Below, in pieces: positions 1-12,006 of a stretch of 64,000 bases of DNA. The notes under the pieces are model-generated. The model was not told where the DNA came from, ran no database searches, and saw nothing but the letters and a program-made list of their open reading frames with translations. The position numbers and the translations under genes were made by a program. Positions within the stretch are counted from its first letter, which is position 1, and each line of letters starts with the position of its first letter. Source of the stretch: Blepharisma japonicum (lineage: Eukaryota; Ciliophora; Heterotrichea; Heterotrichida; Blepharismidae); NCBI GenBank assembly GCA_949751835.1, contig CATKHK010000093.1, positions 100,396 through 164,395 on the forward strand. The letters run 5' to 3'.

Positions 1-1398
1 GATTATATTTTTTCAGCCTGAAATCATACAAAAATTTACTATTATTGTTGCGATATACCGACTGTCCTTTGCAACTCTAATAAATTCAGGAAAATTAGCT
101 TTACTAGTAAGTGTCCCTGCAATCACCTTATCAGAAATGTGAGGAATCGTTATATTTAAAGCTCGAAAAGAAAGGATATTTCCAATAGCAAGCGGGGCGA
201 GAAAATTGGTTAGAAATCCTACCCCTAGCTTATCTTTTATACTCTTGAAGCAATTTATGCTAAAATTTGCATTATAGATAGTTGTCCCACAGTCTGTGTG
301 GGTGGCTGAAATATCAAATCCATCAAAGAAGTGTGCACTTTTTATATACATCAAAGCATATAAAGCTCCATTCTTGATTAGCTTGCCTGCTAATGGACCA
401 TTTGGAGCTCCAGGGTTTGTTATCCCATCTGCGATTGAGATTTTTATTTCTGTTGAAGGATTGTTAGGGATTGAAGACGACCCATTCGGCCAAATAATAC
501 TGCTGCTGAAATTTAATTTCCCATTAATTACGCTGCCAACATTAGTTTGTTTTCCTTTTTGTATATTAATTAATGTGAAATTAGAAGTTGAAACATTCGA
601 AAGGTCATTTAAATACTCGGATTTATCATTGTATTTCAATATTTTACTCAGAATTTTTACAATTGCAAAGGCTTCTTGCTCATATTCATTGCTAGCAATT
701 TCTAATCCCGACTCTATGTAAGCAAATAATCCATTTTCTGGAATATTTCTCAAATTTTGGTTTAGAAATAAAGCACCTTTTAGAAGATTTTTCTGTTTTA
801 AGCTTTTTACGAGCTTTTCTACGCTCTTGTCTTTATTTATGAAAACAAAATTTTGGATTCCTGTGGATTTAAGATATTTGCCAATAAATAAATTGGATAG
901 CTCTTGAGTTCCATTTTTTGGAAAATAAAAGACTTTAAATGTCCAATTATAAGAAATAGGTAAAATTTCGTCGATAAATTGGGTATGGTATTCATCGGAA
1001 ATTATAATGAATTTTTGCCAGCCTAAATAAGAAATCAAGGTCTCAAATGCTTTGACGTGCTCCTTTACGGAATGATGCCAAGACACAATATTTTTTAATT
1101 TTTTTAATGGCTCTTGTGCTGATAGGACGATAGATCCATTTTCAGCAGCATTTGCATATACTAGGCTCTCTCCAGCAAGATTTATAATAATATCAGGTGC
1201 TACGGATTCGTAAATTGATAGGTTATTTGGTATTTCTTCTTTTCTTAGTGTAACTTCTTGGCCTGAGAATTTTTTTTCCAATGCAACTATTAGCGTTGAT
1301 ACCAAATTACAATCAGTTGAAGAATTGAATAAGATATAAACTAAAAGTTGGCATTTCAGAAAGTAAATAAGTCCAAAGAAAAAATATAATTTTTTCAT
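1..1398 (-). CDS. Tandem Venus-flytrap receptor-like protein, 3' part outside window (partial)
   Basis: N-terminal part of a receptor-like membrane protein. Translation starts at ATG 1398-1396 (MKKLYFFFGL, a hydrophobic signal peptide); a reading from 1404 would need a TTG start. 466 codons are visible and the frame is still open at base 1; a TGA at 10-12 is read as Trp because paralogues have F-G-W-K there. Residues about 20-320 form the first flytrap domain, ending in a FTLINIQKGK / IIWPNGSSSIPNNP segment typical of the end of ANF-receptor domains. The second flytrap then begins (ISIADGITNPGAPNG, GFDISATHTDCG, LNITIPHIS). The membrane module must lie left of the window. It is closest to the genes at 2209-5703 and 6509-9976 and belongs to the same head-to-tail array. 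Ligand unknown. Confidence 0.85.
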
Positions 1399-2208
1399 TA
1401 TCAACCTTGGTATTAATATTTTAAGAGAAATATCTAAGAAACTAATGCTATAAGTTTAGTAAGTAGAAAAATAAACCTATTCAAGCAAATATTATATATT
1501 TTATAAAAAATTTATTTGGATTCCTCCCAATCTTAAATTATAGTTTTTCTCAACTATGGTAATTTTAAGATTAATTTATTAATTAATTTTACCAAATGCC
1601 TACATTGTCGAGATTTTTATTTATCTTTTAATTATTTAAAATAAGCGCTATCTTTACATTTGGAAAAGCTGTCTTTTATCTTTGTGCTTTTAACTCTGAG
1701 TTTAAAATAAAATTTTTTTCCACCAAATATTATTTATAATCATATCCCAATCCAAATTGCTATCTAAAAGATTACATTAAATGGCAATATTAGAAATTAT
1801 AAAATGATATTAAATTGAGAAAATTTAATTTATTTTACTTGGCTTTAGCTTTATAATCCAACAGCTCCATTCTCTAAAAGTATAGGAAGTCCCGACATTA
1901 CAAATAGTAACTATATACGAAATGCTTAGCCAAAGAATCCATCTATTATAACTATATTGCTTTATTTTCAATTAATAAAGCAAATTATTAGCAGCATCTG
2001 ATTTCACATCTGTAAATTTCACCCATATGTGAAGTTCGAATCCATTCATGGACAAAAGAGTATACAGATTCTCATCAATTGTATTTCAGCATTAAATTGC
2101 AATATATAAAAGCATTTTCATCATATTAAATTATGCATTGCTAGTCCATGCCGTCTTAATATTGCTTTTTTTATCTAAAATTAAACTTGCACACAATATT
2201 TTTAAAAT
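1399..2208. other. Intergenic region with a receptor-gene relic
   Basis: AT-rich spacer between two tandem minus-strand receptor genes. No complete reading frame was found. The only recognisable content is the decayed transmembrane fragment at about 1840-1975, listed separately. The rest (promoter side of the gene ending at 1398, 3' side of the next) shows nothing I can name. Confidence 0.6.
1840..1975 (-). pseudogene. Relic of a receptor-gene transmembrane segment
   Basis: The reverse complement of about 1895-1970 reads like the conserved PYNY-x-R-x-NLW-LIISY segment of the receptor membrane module. The forward sequence (aaatagtaactatatacgaa...cttagccaaagaatccatc) matches the functional copy near 6843-6905 (aaataatagccatatatgta...attagccaaagattacatc) with scattered changes. 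Flanking domains are absent. It is a remnant of a lost array member lying between two live ones. Confidence 0.55.
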
Positions 2209-5200
2209 TTATTTATTAATCATATTTCTAACAGAACTCACATTTCCAACTAGCAGACTGGACTGATTTAATTTTTCTTTATCTTTATTCATTTCAAGTG
2301 ACATGAATAAATATTTTTTTTCCGCTTTTTCTTTATTCATACGATTGATATGATCAGCTGATATTCTTGAACTCAACGAAAATTTGAAGAACATAGCAAT
2401 ATCTGGAGGTTTTTCACTAAAAAGCAGATTTGGGCAGTATTTAAGCTGCAAAATTCTTCCAATTACTGCCATGCATATTCAGCCTCCATACTGAAGTCCT
2501 TGCCAAAATAAAGGATGATCATAGTCTACTTGCTTAAAAATTGAAGAAATTGCAATAGTCCATAACAGAGCTAAATAAGAAATAAATGACCACAGATTGC
2601 ACTGATGGTAATTATATGGCTGCTTTTTTAAGCAGAGCAACAAAAAGATAATAATAGCTATAATACAAATGAGCCCATATAAAGATGAGTTATGGATAAC
2701 CAAGGTGTTCTTCAATATAATAATAATCATTTGAAAAATAGTTTTTGATATTATAAACAATGGTCTTGCTTTAATATTTGTGGAATTGTTTGAGATTTCG
2801 ATACTCGGTCTACAATAAAGTACAGTAGGGAGATAGAATAAAAGCGAAATTGAAGAAAGGATAATAAAATTGATGTGAGAATCTTGCCAGCAGAATAATG
2901 AGCAATCATTTTTCAGAAAACTTTGAGTAAGATCTGATCCAATACTTTCTGAGCAATTAAATTCATTAATAAGAACTGAAGTTATAGGTAAAAAACACAA
3001 ATTACCAATCAGCGGTAATAATAGTTCTGATATTTTTTTATAGTAATCAAAGCAGCATTGTTTGAATTTCCTATCAAATCGACATACTGTCTGTAGCAGC
3101 AAAAACAGCCACAAAAAGGCTAATACTATCATAAAATAGAAATAAAACTCATAAGATGTCCCAAAAGATCTCCAATTTAACCTGAGCATGAAAATCTCAG
3201 AAATTGATGTAAAAATTGAGTCATAGTGAGAAAAATCAGGAGAAAGAGAAAGATTCTGAAGAAAATCTACAATAATCATTGCAAATTCAATATAGTCTCC
3301 TGAGTCAATTAGCTTGCGCTCTTTTAAATTTTCTATTTCAATGCCTTTAAGCTTTTTTCATGCATAAGAAACTGTGATGATCGTCACCAGCAAACATAAG
3401 CAGTCAACTGAATAAAGAATAGAAGCACTTTTGATAGAAAATTCAACATATTTCTCATTAAATGGGCATCCATTCGAGTATACTATTAGATCAGAAGGGA
3501 TATTAGTAGTATTATCATATCATTGAATGTTATCAGAAAATGTGAATAGCTGCTTCCCTCCAATATCATAAACCCCCACTTGATTTTCATCTATCAGTTT
3601 TTCAGCTTTATTCCACCTCATATCATAAATACCTATAACACTAACACTTCTATCATTTGACGATCCATCAATAGAAACTATCCCTGAGCAGCCAGTAAAT
3701 TTTTGGCTTCTCAAGTTTTTATTTAACACCCTTGGGTTTTCTACAAGTTGGCCTTGCTGAATTGTGTACTTTATTCCGCTGAACAATAGCATAGCTGCAT
3801 CAAATGATAGACACTTGAAATTAGGCGAAGAATGGTAAATACTTAAAAATTTTTCTTTGATTTCTGCGCCAAAAGTTCCAAGCCACTCAACTTGGTCAAC
3901 TGCAAGTCCTCCATAAAAAAGCTCATTTAATTTTTTAAGCTGATCAGGGTCTTTTTCGTTCAATAACTGATATGCAGCTCTCTGGGGAGACAAAAAAATG
4001 GCATCGCCTCTTCTCAACCCTAAGTCATACAAATCCTCAATGAAATAAAAACAAGAAGGAGGGGTCAAGTTTATATAAAAAATCCTAACTCTTTTGTTTA
4101 TAATGTTTTTCATTACTTGCTTATACTCAGAAAAGTCTGAGTGCCGATAGTTTGCTTTTATTATTCTTTCATTCGGAGGGTTCACTATATTTATTTTATA
4201 TTTTGCTGTTTTTTCCAGCACGTACTCATATGTCATTATTCCTCCGGACTGATTTTCGTATAAAAATATCATATTAGACCATTGAAAAATGGCAAAAAAC
4301 TTCAGCAGGACTTCAATATTATATCTAAATTCTTTTATAGTCCTCATAAACTCTGGATAAACTGTAGAGTTGCTTAAGGACATTGACTGGGAATATTCAG
4401 AAATGTGGGGAATTGTTACATTTAAACTTCTTAGTATCATTATACTTCCCACAGCGGTTAAAGGGAACGGAGAAGTTAAATAGCCAACACCAAGCTTGGT
4501 TCGCAGAACTTTAAAGCAAGCTATAGCATACGTTGAGTTAAAAACATCAGCACTACAATCAGTATGGGTAACTGACATTTCAAATCCTTCCAAAAAATTG
4601 TGATCTTTGATATAAGTAAGTGCATAAAGAGCACCTTCTTTTGTTTTATAAGTGCTATCAGAGTATCCTGGATTTGTGAGGCCGTCTGCTATAGATATAG
4701 GAATATATGTAAAAGGAGAATTTGGCATTTTTGTAGTATTTCCAGGGAAAATTGGGGAAGATGTGATATTTAAAGAGCCATTTGAGAGGTTTCCAATAAT
4801 TATTCTTCGATAATTCTGGATGTTTATTATCGAAAAATTTGGGACTGGACAATGATTAACTGTATTTTTCTCTAAAAAGTTATGTAAAGCCAGCTGGTCA
4901 GAATTCGAAGAAAAACCTAGAATAAGGCTAATAAATTTTGCATAGGCTAAAAACTCGTATGTGGAATAATCAATTGATTTTTCTAGTCCTGATTCTATAA
5001 ACCCTATAATCCCATCAGCTGTCATATTAGAGCTAAAACTACTACTTCCTAAAACTATCCCAGATCCTGCATTAAAAATATTTTTGGTTCTTAAACTGAT
5101 TATAATTTTTTTGGTATTTTCTCCTTGAGTAAGTAAAACAATGTTCCTAATTCCGGTAGGTTTAATCAATTTTCCTATAAATAAATCTGCAGAATTCTGA

Positions 5201-5703
5201 TTTCCGCCACTAAGAAACGAATAGAATCCTGCAAGCTTATCAGAAAATTCAGTTTTCAATTTTTGGAGAGTTGATTCTTCTGTATTGTCATAAACTATAA
5301 GAAACTTATCCCATTTTAGGTAAGAAATTATTTTTCTGACAGCTGTTACATGATCATCAATATGGTTATGAGTAAAAAAACGCCAATTATGGAAGCCTTG
5401 CTCTTGGTTTTTAGACGATAGTAAAATTGAATTGGCTTGCGTAGCAAATTCTTCAAGATATCTTGCTAATGAGAAGCTTGAAGTCAAGTCAATGATAAGT
5501 TTTATGTTTCTTTTTAGAGCTAAAATATCAGATGCTCTGCTTATTTTAGTGGTTTTTAGCTCGATTTGGCTGGTAAAGGTATTTTTTAAAGCTACTGCTA
5601 AGGATTGGGCTGATTTGATCTCAAGTGCTGAGCTATAAACTATTTCAATATATAACTGACAAGAAATAAAGTGAAGAAGAACGACAATGAAAAATTTCAC
5701 CAT
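2209..5703 (-). CDS. Tandem Venus-flytrap receptor-like multipass membrane protein
   Basis: 1,164-residue protein with UGA read as Trp, from ATG 5703 to TAA 2209-2211 in a single frame. It has a signal peptide (about 1-20), a first flytrap domain (about 20-340, ending IIGNLSNGSLN...FPGNTTKMPNSP) and a second, more canonical ANF-receptor domain (about 345-735: LRSLNVTIPHIS, YPEFMRTIKE, LYDLGLRRGD, SFDAAMLL, FTGCSGIVSIDG). About nine membrane segments follow (about 756-1095), then a cytosolic tail with IAMFFKF...RISADHIN. In-frame TGA codons lie at 3520-3522, about 3360 and 2479-2481, each at a position filled by Trp in paralogues. There are many N-x-S/T sites in the ectodomain. It probably acts at the cell surface as a ligand-gated or ligand-sensing protein. 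The membrane part does not look like a class C GPCR (see findings). Neighbours on both sides are same-strand paralogues. Confidence 0.88.
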
Positions 5704-6508
5704 TTATAAACGAAATCATGTTTGAGTACGGGTAGAAATCTTAATCTATTTAAAAAAGCTTTGGTAATCTTAGTTTTCCTAAATTGTAAAATTATTATTA
5801 CTATTTAATAATAAATCTTTAAATATAAAAATATAGCAGTTTTTATTTAGAATAAGAACTTATACTTGGCGTTGTTGAGCATAGAGAATTCGTGCGAAGC
5901 AAGATGTTTGAGTGAATGAAGATATAAATTGAACATATGAAATTGTTATTGGATATAAAGAATATGTATAAAAAATAAAAGGAAGAATAATTTAGTCTAA
6001 GTAAAGGAAACATAGAGAATGAGTAAAAATATACTTGATATCAGCATTTAAAAAATCACGAAAAGCACTCAAAAGAAAATTTTACATAATTTCGCAATTT
6101 TCTTGTTTCTCTAGGACCTGCATTTTAAAATTAAATCTATCTCCAGTAAAACTTTGATAAGTTGTTACTGCTGGGGTTAAATTAAGCACAATATTTAGTC
6201 ATTAAATTTTGTTTATTCTAAAGAAAGAGTTCAGCTTTCCTTAGTCAGATTAATCACCTATTTAAAGCATTATCTGGCTGAATTAAAATCAATTACATTT
6301 TAAATGTCATATTAATAAATTATTTTCAAGAATAATTTATTGGAAATTACAAAATTAAGTAATCCAAATTGCAAGTTTTTAGCTTCACATATTCATCTTC
6401 CAAAAAATACCTATTTAGATAGCAGAAAGGCAGTTATCAGTATTTAAAAACTATTTTAAAAAGAAAATAAAATTATATTAAACTATTGATTTTTTATACG
6501 AAATTTGG
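5704..6508. other. Intergenic spacer, homologous to the spacer upstream of the next gene
   Basis: No gene. The part near 5880-6000 (e.g. ttggatataaagaatatg..aaaaaataaaaggaagaata) resembles about 10230-10330 (ttgaatataaagattatc..aaaaattaaaaggaatac). The part near 6250-6320 (tggctgaattaaaatcaat..ttaaatgtcatatta) resembles about 10655-10695. The 5' flanking DNA was therefore copied along with the receptor genes. Confidence 0.6.
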
Positions 6509-9500
6509 CTAATTAGCTGAATTTTCACAGTTTTGGAATTTTATTTGAGAACGGTCAGAAAAACTAGAGTAGCTGTTACTTCTCATAGAAGACATGATAT
6601 TTCTTTCAGTCTTTTCTTTATTTATTTGATTTATTTGGTCTGCTGATATATTTCTGCTTAATGAGAATCTGAAAAAAAGAGCAATATTTAGAGGATTCTC
6701 TGTATATAATAATCCAGGGCATTTTTTTTGTTGGATTAATACACCAGCAAATAATAAAAAAGCCCACCCCCCATATTGAAATAAAGCTCATTGCGGTTTG
6801 AACTCTTTATTGGTGAGCTGATATATTGAAGAGACCCCTACATTTCAAATAATAGCCATATATGTAATTATTAGCCAAAGATTACATCTGCTATAATTAT
6901 ATGGTCTTTCTTTCAGAAATATAAAACTGATAAAAGACATTATTAGCAAAATGTATATAAGTCCATATAATGATGGCTGATGGGCTAATAATATGTTGTT
7001 CAAAACTATTATAATAGCCTGAAATACATGCTTTTCAAGTAAAAATGTTGGCCTCATCTGTACATTTGAGCTTTTAATTGAATAATCCCAAAATGGCTTT
7101 AAATTCATAGCTGTGGGCAAGTATAGAGAAAACATAATAATCGAAAGAACTACTAATCTGACGTGCAAGCCTTTCCAGCAAAATATAGTGCAATCTTCTT
7201 CAATGAAACTGTCTGTAATTTCAATTCCTATGCTTTGGTCGCATTGAAATGTCCCTAATAAAGTAAAAATAATTGGTACATAGCATATATTTCCAAGAAA
7301 AGGAATTACTCATTCAGGTATCCTGTCATAAATATTCCAAAAAAAATTTTTAAATCTTCCTTGCCAATTTCACAAACTCGGGATGCTAAAAATAATCATA
7401 ATAAAAGCTAATACCAAGCAGGTATAAAACTGTTCTAAAAATGAGATCTTAGGAGATTTTCAGTTTAATCGGAGCATAGAAAAATTCACCAATTTGTTTA
7501 AGTACTTGCTATAGTCGCTAAAATCTGGTCCTAAGTATAGAAACTGAAGAAAATCAATGAAAATTATAAGATAAGCTAAATAATCGCCAAATTCAACTGG
7601 TCGTGGCTCGACTAGAGGTTCTAACTTTATATGGCATCAAAATTTTCTAATTATAGAAAGAGCAATAAAAATACTAATTAGGACACAAGAATCTACAGCG
7701 TAAAGGACTCTTGCTCCAATCATCGAGAATTCGATAAGTTTTGGGTTAAGGTCGCATGGATATGTGATTAAATCTTCTGGCACATTTGAGGAATTATCAT
7801 ACCAAATAATATTGTCAGTAAAAGTGAACAATTGCTGACTGCTTAGATCATAAGTTCCTATTTGATAATCGAATAAAATATTTAGTTTTTTATTCCATCT
7901 GATGTTAAAAATCCCAACAACGCTTTTACTTCTATCATTTGAATCCTTGTCTATAGAGATAGTTCCTGAACACCCTAAAAATCTTTGGAGTCTCAAATTC
8001 GCATTCATTGTTGTAAAATCTTCAATATTTCCTCCTTGGGCTATTGTATACTTAATCCCATTTAACAGAAGTGTAGCAGAATCAAATGAAAAGCAGCGAT
8101 AATCTGTAAATTCAGAAAATGCCTTAATAAAACCTGATTTTATTTTTTTGCCATAAGACCCAACTCATTCTGCTTGATCCATCGTAACTGTTCCATAGAA
8201 TAATTCCTTTAGTTTATGTAACTCTAAAGGATCGGTTTCATAGAAAAAAGCATTACTTGGCCTATTATATAAAATAAAGATCACATCTCCTCTTCTAAAT
8301 CCTGAATTATATAAATCTTCGACAAAATACAATTGAGAAGGAGGCAGAATTAACAGAAAAATAACCCTTACCCTTAACTTCAAAAACTCTTCCATTCATT
8401 GTTTATATGTAGAATAATCACTATGATTATAATTTGGCTTTATTTTTCTTCTATCAATAGAATTCGCGATTTCTATGTCAGTATTATTAATGCTTGATAA
8501 GAGAAATTTGTAGGAGGAGAGATGCCCTGGGAGGTCATCGTATAAAATAAGAAATCTTTTCCACTGAAAAATTTTAAAAAGATTCAAAATGCCTACAGCG
8601 TTATATCGGTTATCTTTGGTCACCCTCATAAATTCAGGAAAATTTTGTTTACTTGCTAGAGTTTCTCCAGTTGCGTATTCAGAAATTTGAGGAATTGAAA
8701 GATTTAAAGCTCGCAGTGAAATAATATTTCCCATTGAAGTAGATGTGTAAGGAGATGTTAAAAGGCCAACTCCGAGCTCATTCTTTAGTTTGCTAAAGCA
8801 ACTAAGAGAAAATTTAGGATTATAAACTTCAGCCCCACAGTCAACATGGGTCACCAAAATTTCAAAGCCATCTATAAAATTATCTCTTTCTGCACACATT
8901 AATGCATATTTCGCTCCTTCTTTAAACTTATCTGAGTATAAGCTATTAGGATATCCTGGATTTGTGATACCATCTGACATAGAAATTGTTAAATTTGTAT
9001 AAGGTGAATTTGGGATTAAAGAAGAATTCCCAATAAAAACTGGAGCCTCAAGAATAACTAATTGTTGCTCCAAAATATATCCAACTTTTACTTTTTCACT
9101 ATTCTTGATGTTTAAAACTGTAAAATTTGACTTTGGTTGATGATTTATTGTACTTTTTTCTAAATAATTTTTTATATCTAAGGTATTTGAGCACTGATTG
9201 CAGCTCAGCACATGATTTATCATTTTTTCAACCCCCAAAACTTCATAGCCGTAACAATCTGTTGCGTTTTCTAGCCCACTTTCAACAAGTCCAAATAGAC
9301 CATTTTCTGTTGCATTTTGTCAACTTCTACTTCCGAGTATAACACCAGTTCCCAATTTAAGTAGACTTGCATCTGCTATACTTTTTACAAGAAAAGCAGC
9401 TGATTCCCCTTTATTCAAAATAACAATATTTTTGATTCCAGTAGGCTTAATTTCTTTTTTAATCAGAATTTCAGCTGATTTTTGATCTCCATCATTTGGA

Positions 9501-9976
9501 AAAAAAAATATTCTAATATTGCTACTTGGGAAATTTTGGTTAAGAATTGAAAAATTGGAATCAGTAATAAAAATTATTCTGTCTCAATCTAGATAAGATA
9601 AGATAGTTGAAAGTGCATAAATTCAGGCTTCCTCCGATATATTAATGAAGAATTCTCAGTCGTTAAAAGAGGGAGATGGCTCTTGTATAGAAAAAAGTAT
9701 TATTTCATTTTGAGAAGCATATTGCTTTATCGAACTAGAAAAAGACAAAGTAAAGGTCAAATCTATTACAATTTGGGGCATTTGTTCTGAATCAAGAACG
9801 CTTGATTCTAAGCTTAAATTAGTAAGCTTAGCTTCAACTTGGCTCATAAATTTTTGTTGAAGTGAATCTGAGATTGATAATACCAATAATATATCCGTAT
9901 AAGAGCTATAAAATATTTCAATGTATATCTGGCAATAGACAAAGCTTGCGAAAATGAAATATTTAATGGTTTTCAT
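6509..9976 (-). CDS. Tandem Venus-flytrap receptor-like multipass membrane protein
   Basis: 1,155 residues from ATG 9976 (MKTIKYFIFASFVYCQIYIE, signal peptide) to TAG 6509-6511, in one frame once UGA is Trp. Read-through TGAs include 9656 (FND-W-EFF), 8165 (AE-W), 7637 and 6845. The first flytrap ends with FTVLNIKNSEKVKVG and a P-x-F-I-G-N segment. The second has LRALNLSIPQISEYATG, FPEFMRVTKD, LYNSGFRRGD, SFDSATLLL and FLGCSGTISID. The membrane module has the F-x-C...DC-x-x-FCW-x-x-x-H block near 7185-7240 and RPYNYSRCNLW near 6885-6910. The tail reads IALFFRFSLSRNISADQIN. A close paralogue of the gene at 2209-5703, lying head-to-tail with it about 805 nt upstream. Confidence 0.88.
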
Positions 9977-12006
9977 ATTTATAATTAAATTCCAAAAATT
10001 TTGTCCAAAGATAATTTAAATAATAAAATAAGATATGCAAGTTAATAAAATTTCCTTCTTTATTTGTATTCACACAAATACTTTTAACTCAAAATAATAA
10101 AATATTATATGATAAAGTTTTATGAAACTTTTACTTGCAGTAATGGAAGAAAATAATTCAAATAATTGAAACCGAGAAGGAACTGTTATAAGAGTTTGCA
10201 GTCAAATTACATTTTCACACTAAATAAAGAGAGATAATACTATGAGAAATTCATAATCGAGTACTTGAGCAAAGCATAGCATTGCTATTGAATATAAAGA
10301 TTATCATAAAAATTAAAAGGAATACACATTTAGCATTTAAATATTTTATTATAAATGTGAAGCCAGCATCCAGAAAACCATGAAAGGATACTCAAAATAT
10401 AATTTGATCTAATCGCAATTTATATTCTTCCAATAAAAATTGAGCGATGAACTATTATTGAATTTAAAATTCATAAGAGTTGAACTAAAGATGATCAGCT
10501 TGCCTAGCAAAACTGGTGAGAATTTTCTTATGTGCAGCAATTATACCTTTCAAATTTTGATTGCTTTAGTTTTAGCTGTTATATGATTCATTATCTATTT
10601 ATGAACTCAGCATATCAATAAGCTTCAACAGGCTGAATAAATATAAAATCGTTTAATTTAGCTGAATCATAATTTTGAATGCCATATTAAAAGTGAAATG
10701 CAATTATCTACGGGATTCTTAAGGGAAAAACCTATTTAAGAAAATTTCTTGTAAAAACATAACTTAAAATTTCACACTTAGAATTACTCCAGAAAAAAAA
10801 TGCGATATAATAGTTTATTAATAAGTAGTGACCTCAAAAAATGAATTATAATAAACTATTAATAAAGTTTTATAAGCAACTAGAGCTCATAAGCTGCATT
10901 TTCATAAATCTGAACTTCATTTGAGATTGATTAGAAAAACTGCTATTTCCACTTTTTCTTATACAAGACAGAAGATTTCTTTATTTATTTTATTTATTTG
11001 ATCTGCTGGTATTTTTTGCTTAGGATTTAAGCTTAAATTTTCATAGCCCCAGCTTTTTTAGTGTTGAAAAATTCACAAAAGAGTAGCTTCTTAGAGATAC
11101 TATAAATCACAAATTTATCACTGGCACTTTATTATATATTCAGCATCTTCATCTGAACAAAGTTCTACTTCTCTATTGACTTCATTCTTAATGAGGTGAC
11201 CTCGAAGACGGTTATCTCCTTAGTTGAAGTCCTCATAAAACTTTGCCATCTCAAAACTTTAGCTCTCTTTATTGCCTCCCTAATCCAAAAGCATTTCAAT
11301 TTGCGGCTCAATTCATGAATTAACTAGCTATTTGGAATAATCAAAATTTGTGTTAATTAAAAGAATATTGCTATATTTGGCATCTGATCAGAAAGCTGCT
11401 AGAAAGGATGTTAGTTCATTTGACAAGCATAATATCTGCTGATCATGTAAGAAACTCATTAATGCATTCGCATAAAAATTTTGATTTTCTGAATAAAGGA
11501 CTGAGTAAATATGAAAAATCTTTTCTTCATATTTATAATTTTTATCATATAAAATAAAAATTCAATTCATTTTAATTAAGACCTATCTATTAAAACGGTC
11601 ATTTTAATTATTACGTTCAATAATTCAATATCACTATAATAAAAAATTTTACTTAGCCTTTCTCAAAAATTCTTAAGAATCTAAATGTATTATATAAATA
11701 AGTTTAAATTATAAGCTCTATGCATTTCTTCCTGATCAAATTTACTCAATAGAGCAATTTATAACGGACAATTATAAAAATATGAATATATACTTTTTTA
11801 AGATTGCCTATAGGCTTATCACAATCCAGAATTAGCATTTGTAGAAAAGAAAACTTATAGTAACCTATGAGATGGACCAAGCACATGCAGAAACTTTTCG
11901 ATCCTTTATTGTTTATTGCTTAAAGATTAATTTTTACTCTTACTAAAATGGTTGACTAAATTTCAAAATGATTTTACTCCAGACGCTAAGAATAATATAA
12001 ATAATT
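9977..12006. other. Long spacer at the switch from minus-strand to plus-strand genes
   Basis: About 2 kb separating the divergently oriented left receptor array and the first LNR/beta-helix gene. It holds receptor-type 5' flank (about 10230-10700), a receptor C-terminal relic (about 10865-11060), a short possibly coding-derived minus-strand stretch (about 11140-11290, unidentified, with stops) and the start of the duplicated upstream flank of the big plus-strand gene (from about 11500). No intact gene found. Confidence 0.6.
10865..11060 (-). pseudogene. Relic of the C-terminal end of a receptor gene
   Basis: On the minus strand, bases about 11045-10880 encode P-x-Q-K-I-P-A-D-Q-I-N-K-I-N-K-E, matching the ISADQINQINKEK tail of the gene at 6509-9976, then SNQSQMKF-like sequence matching its last residues. 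A premature stop and missing upstream membrane segments show decay. It sits about 890 nt 5' of the gene starting at 9976, close to the 805-nt spacing between the two intact genes to the left. It is therefore the stump of the next array member. Confidence 0.7.

Noticed and set aside
296-721. Plus-strand 141-codon open frame
   Set aside because: Antisense to the first receptor gene; composition mirrors its conserved flytrap coding sequence.
2479-3279. Reading the C-terminal parts as separate short membrane proteins, or the receptor as a class C (GABA-B/mGluR) 7TM GPCR
   Set aside because: The parts lie in the same frame as the ectodomain once UGA is Trp. The hydrophobic pattern has about nine segments and the F-x-C / DC-x-x-[FY]CW-x3-H / PYNY motifs of the neighbouring beta-helix genes. 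I see no class C hallmarks.
11140-11290. Possible minus-strand coding relic (AKFYEDF...GDNRLRGHLIKNEVN)
   Set aside because: Looks coding-like but has several stops and no family I recognise. Too weak to list as a gene; might be a transposon fragment.
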